NCBI GenBank assembly: GCA_002224055.1 | Contig: AZLU01000015.1 | Location: 292,001-356,000 of the forward strand | Origin: Pezizomycotina sp. ARF18 | Taxonomy: Eukaryota > Ascomycota | Length of the DNA stretch: 64,000 bases | Direction: 5' to 3' | Shown: piece by piece, positions 62,756-64,000 of the stretch | Layout of the letters: the number at the start of each line of letters is the position of its first letter | Numbering within the stretch: position 1 is the stretch's first letter | The notes under the pieces: model-generated | Told to the model about the DNA's origin: nothing | Seen by the model: the letters and a program-made list of their open reading frames with translations, nothing else | Database searches by the model: none | Program-made: the position numbers and the translations under genes

Positions 62756-64000
62756 GATATCGCTTGAACAAAGGTGTTTCTCTTATAGAAGGTTGGGGAA
62801 TAGGAGTTCCTCCCAACCAACGGCTTTGCTGGCAGTTTACCGGGATCGGCTGTGATGTCAGGGAGGATAGAAAATAAAAAAGATTGTTACCACGAATATC
62901 TCTGTTTTAAAGATTGGAAGCGATTATCGAAAACATGGTCAAAATATGTAGGTCTAGTGAAGTTTTTTTTTTTTTTGGTTCTGTTCAAAGGGAAAAAAAG
63001 GGTCTTGAGAATAGGAGAAGAAGAAAAAGGAGTGTGTAATAATCCTTTTGCTTTTTTCTTATCCACGACTTATAATAATGATAAAAAATAATATTACTAA
63101 ATATAAATGAATAGAAATATTACTCTTTTCTGACTACAACCCCCCTGCTGACGACAACGATAGCAATGAATGGAAACAAATAGGTCAGTAGTGTATCTAA
63201 CAAAACTTCTTTCTACAGTATTCTAAGCAATCGGATGACACCATGTAGAAAAAGGCGCGATGCACGGGAAAGATATACTGTGAGTAATAAATGGATGATG
63301 AAAAGGTAAAATAAAATAAATAATGTAATTTGGTTGGTTTGTTTGGTTGCAAGGGAATGGGGAGCCAGAGGTTTTTAACAGAACGAAAAGAGACTTCAGA
63401 GAAAGAGGGAAAGGAGGTTCGCAGGGGAAAAGAAATTATATTGAAATACCAACCGAGGGTCAAAATAAAATAATAATAAAGTCATAAAATAAAAACAAAA
63501 TAAAATAAAATCAAAAAGGGACAACGATATGAAATTCAACCAAACAGTGCGACAAAATCAAAAAAGAAAAGAAAAGGATATATCAAAGAGAGGGGAAAAA
63601 AAAGGAAAGAGAGAAAAAAATTTTCTTCTCTATATCTTCTTTTTCTACACATATGCACATACCAAAGGAGGATCGGATAAGTACCATCTATATCCGTCGA
63701 CGATTCAGTCTGAAAAATCCAGTGGAGAACTCGTTGAAAAGAACAGAAAGTCTGTTCGAAAAGGAGGGTATCATGGTCACTTTGCATCGCTTGCAATGTG
63801 TAAATCTGCGAGTATCAATGATTGTTACTGCAGCAATCCAGTCTAAAATACGTGTTAGAAACAGACTGGACGCGGAAACCGGAACCAAAATGGTACTGCA
63901 GAAACCTAAAAGTACGGTGGTATCGAGTATAGACAGTATTGTACCTGGCTTGTACATGTACCTTTTTCTTCCTGTTCAAGGACCCACGAGATATAAAAGT
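62756..64000. other. Right flank, no supported gene
   Basis: Probably contains the upstream region of the unknown gene. Frames on both strands near 62572-62855 overlap the upstream exon area and may hide part of its 5' end (the translated words after 62820 on the minus strand continue open). Beyond 62900 the sequence is A-rich and purine-rich with no recognisable feature. Confidence 0.35.

Overview
This window is nuclear DNA from a fungus, most likely a filamentous ascomycete (Pezizomycotina). The evidence is many short introns (about 50-150 nt; donors GTAAGT, GTATGC or GTACGT; one perfect TACTAAC branch site) and a gene set typical of that group: a PilB-type eisosome protein, a fibroin-3-related membrane protein, an APOO-family MICOS subunit, Atg22, an Hrt3/Pof7 F-box protein and a conserved fungal protein of unknown function. 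No bacterial, organellar or plasmid signal was seen.

Layout. The left edge (1-637, minus) holds the 5' part of a WLM-domain metallopeptidase gene. From 638 to 9565 there is a gene desert with long, diverged tandem duplications. HRT3/pof7 is at 9566-11838 (minus). A second desert with at least three ~0.8-0.9 kb diverged units follows, up to a small mitochondrial membrane protein gene at 19252-19862 (minus). A PilB-like gene is at 22660-23896 (plus). A third desert covers 23.9-33.2 kb. Then comes a minus-strand cluster: RNA polymerase I subunit 2 (33207-37565), MIC26/27 (38138-39006), a small Arg/Ser-rich protein (39824-40307) and a fibroin-3-related protein (41715-42896). About 5 kb of low-complexity sequence precedes ARL8 (48134-49608, plus). 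MED14 (52669-55815, minus), ATG22 (57251-59008, plus) and a conserved protein of unknown function (60916-62755, minus) complete the window.

The genes are ordinary housekeeping functions: rRNA transcription, Mediator, ubiquitin ligase adaptor, cristae shape, plasma-membrane eisosomes, vacuolar efflux and lysosome/vacuole-related GTPase traffic. They do not form a cluster with one shared task.

The most striking property is technical or evolutionary. Nearly every conserved gene is interrupted by shifts that adding one base would restore, mostly at short homopolymer runs, while the protein similarity continues cleanly on the other side. This looks more like uncorrected sequencing error than real decay, so intron phases and exact ends should be read with that in mind. 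I found no convincing undescribed system. The best candidates for a second look are the diverged tandem-repeat deserts, the two conserved proteins without a known function, and the tiny exons.
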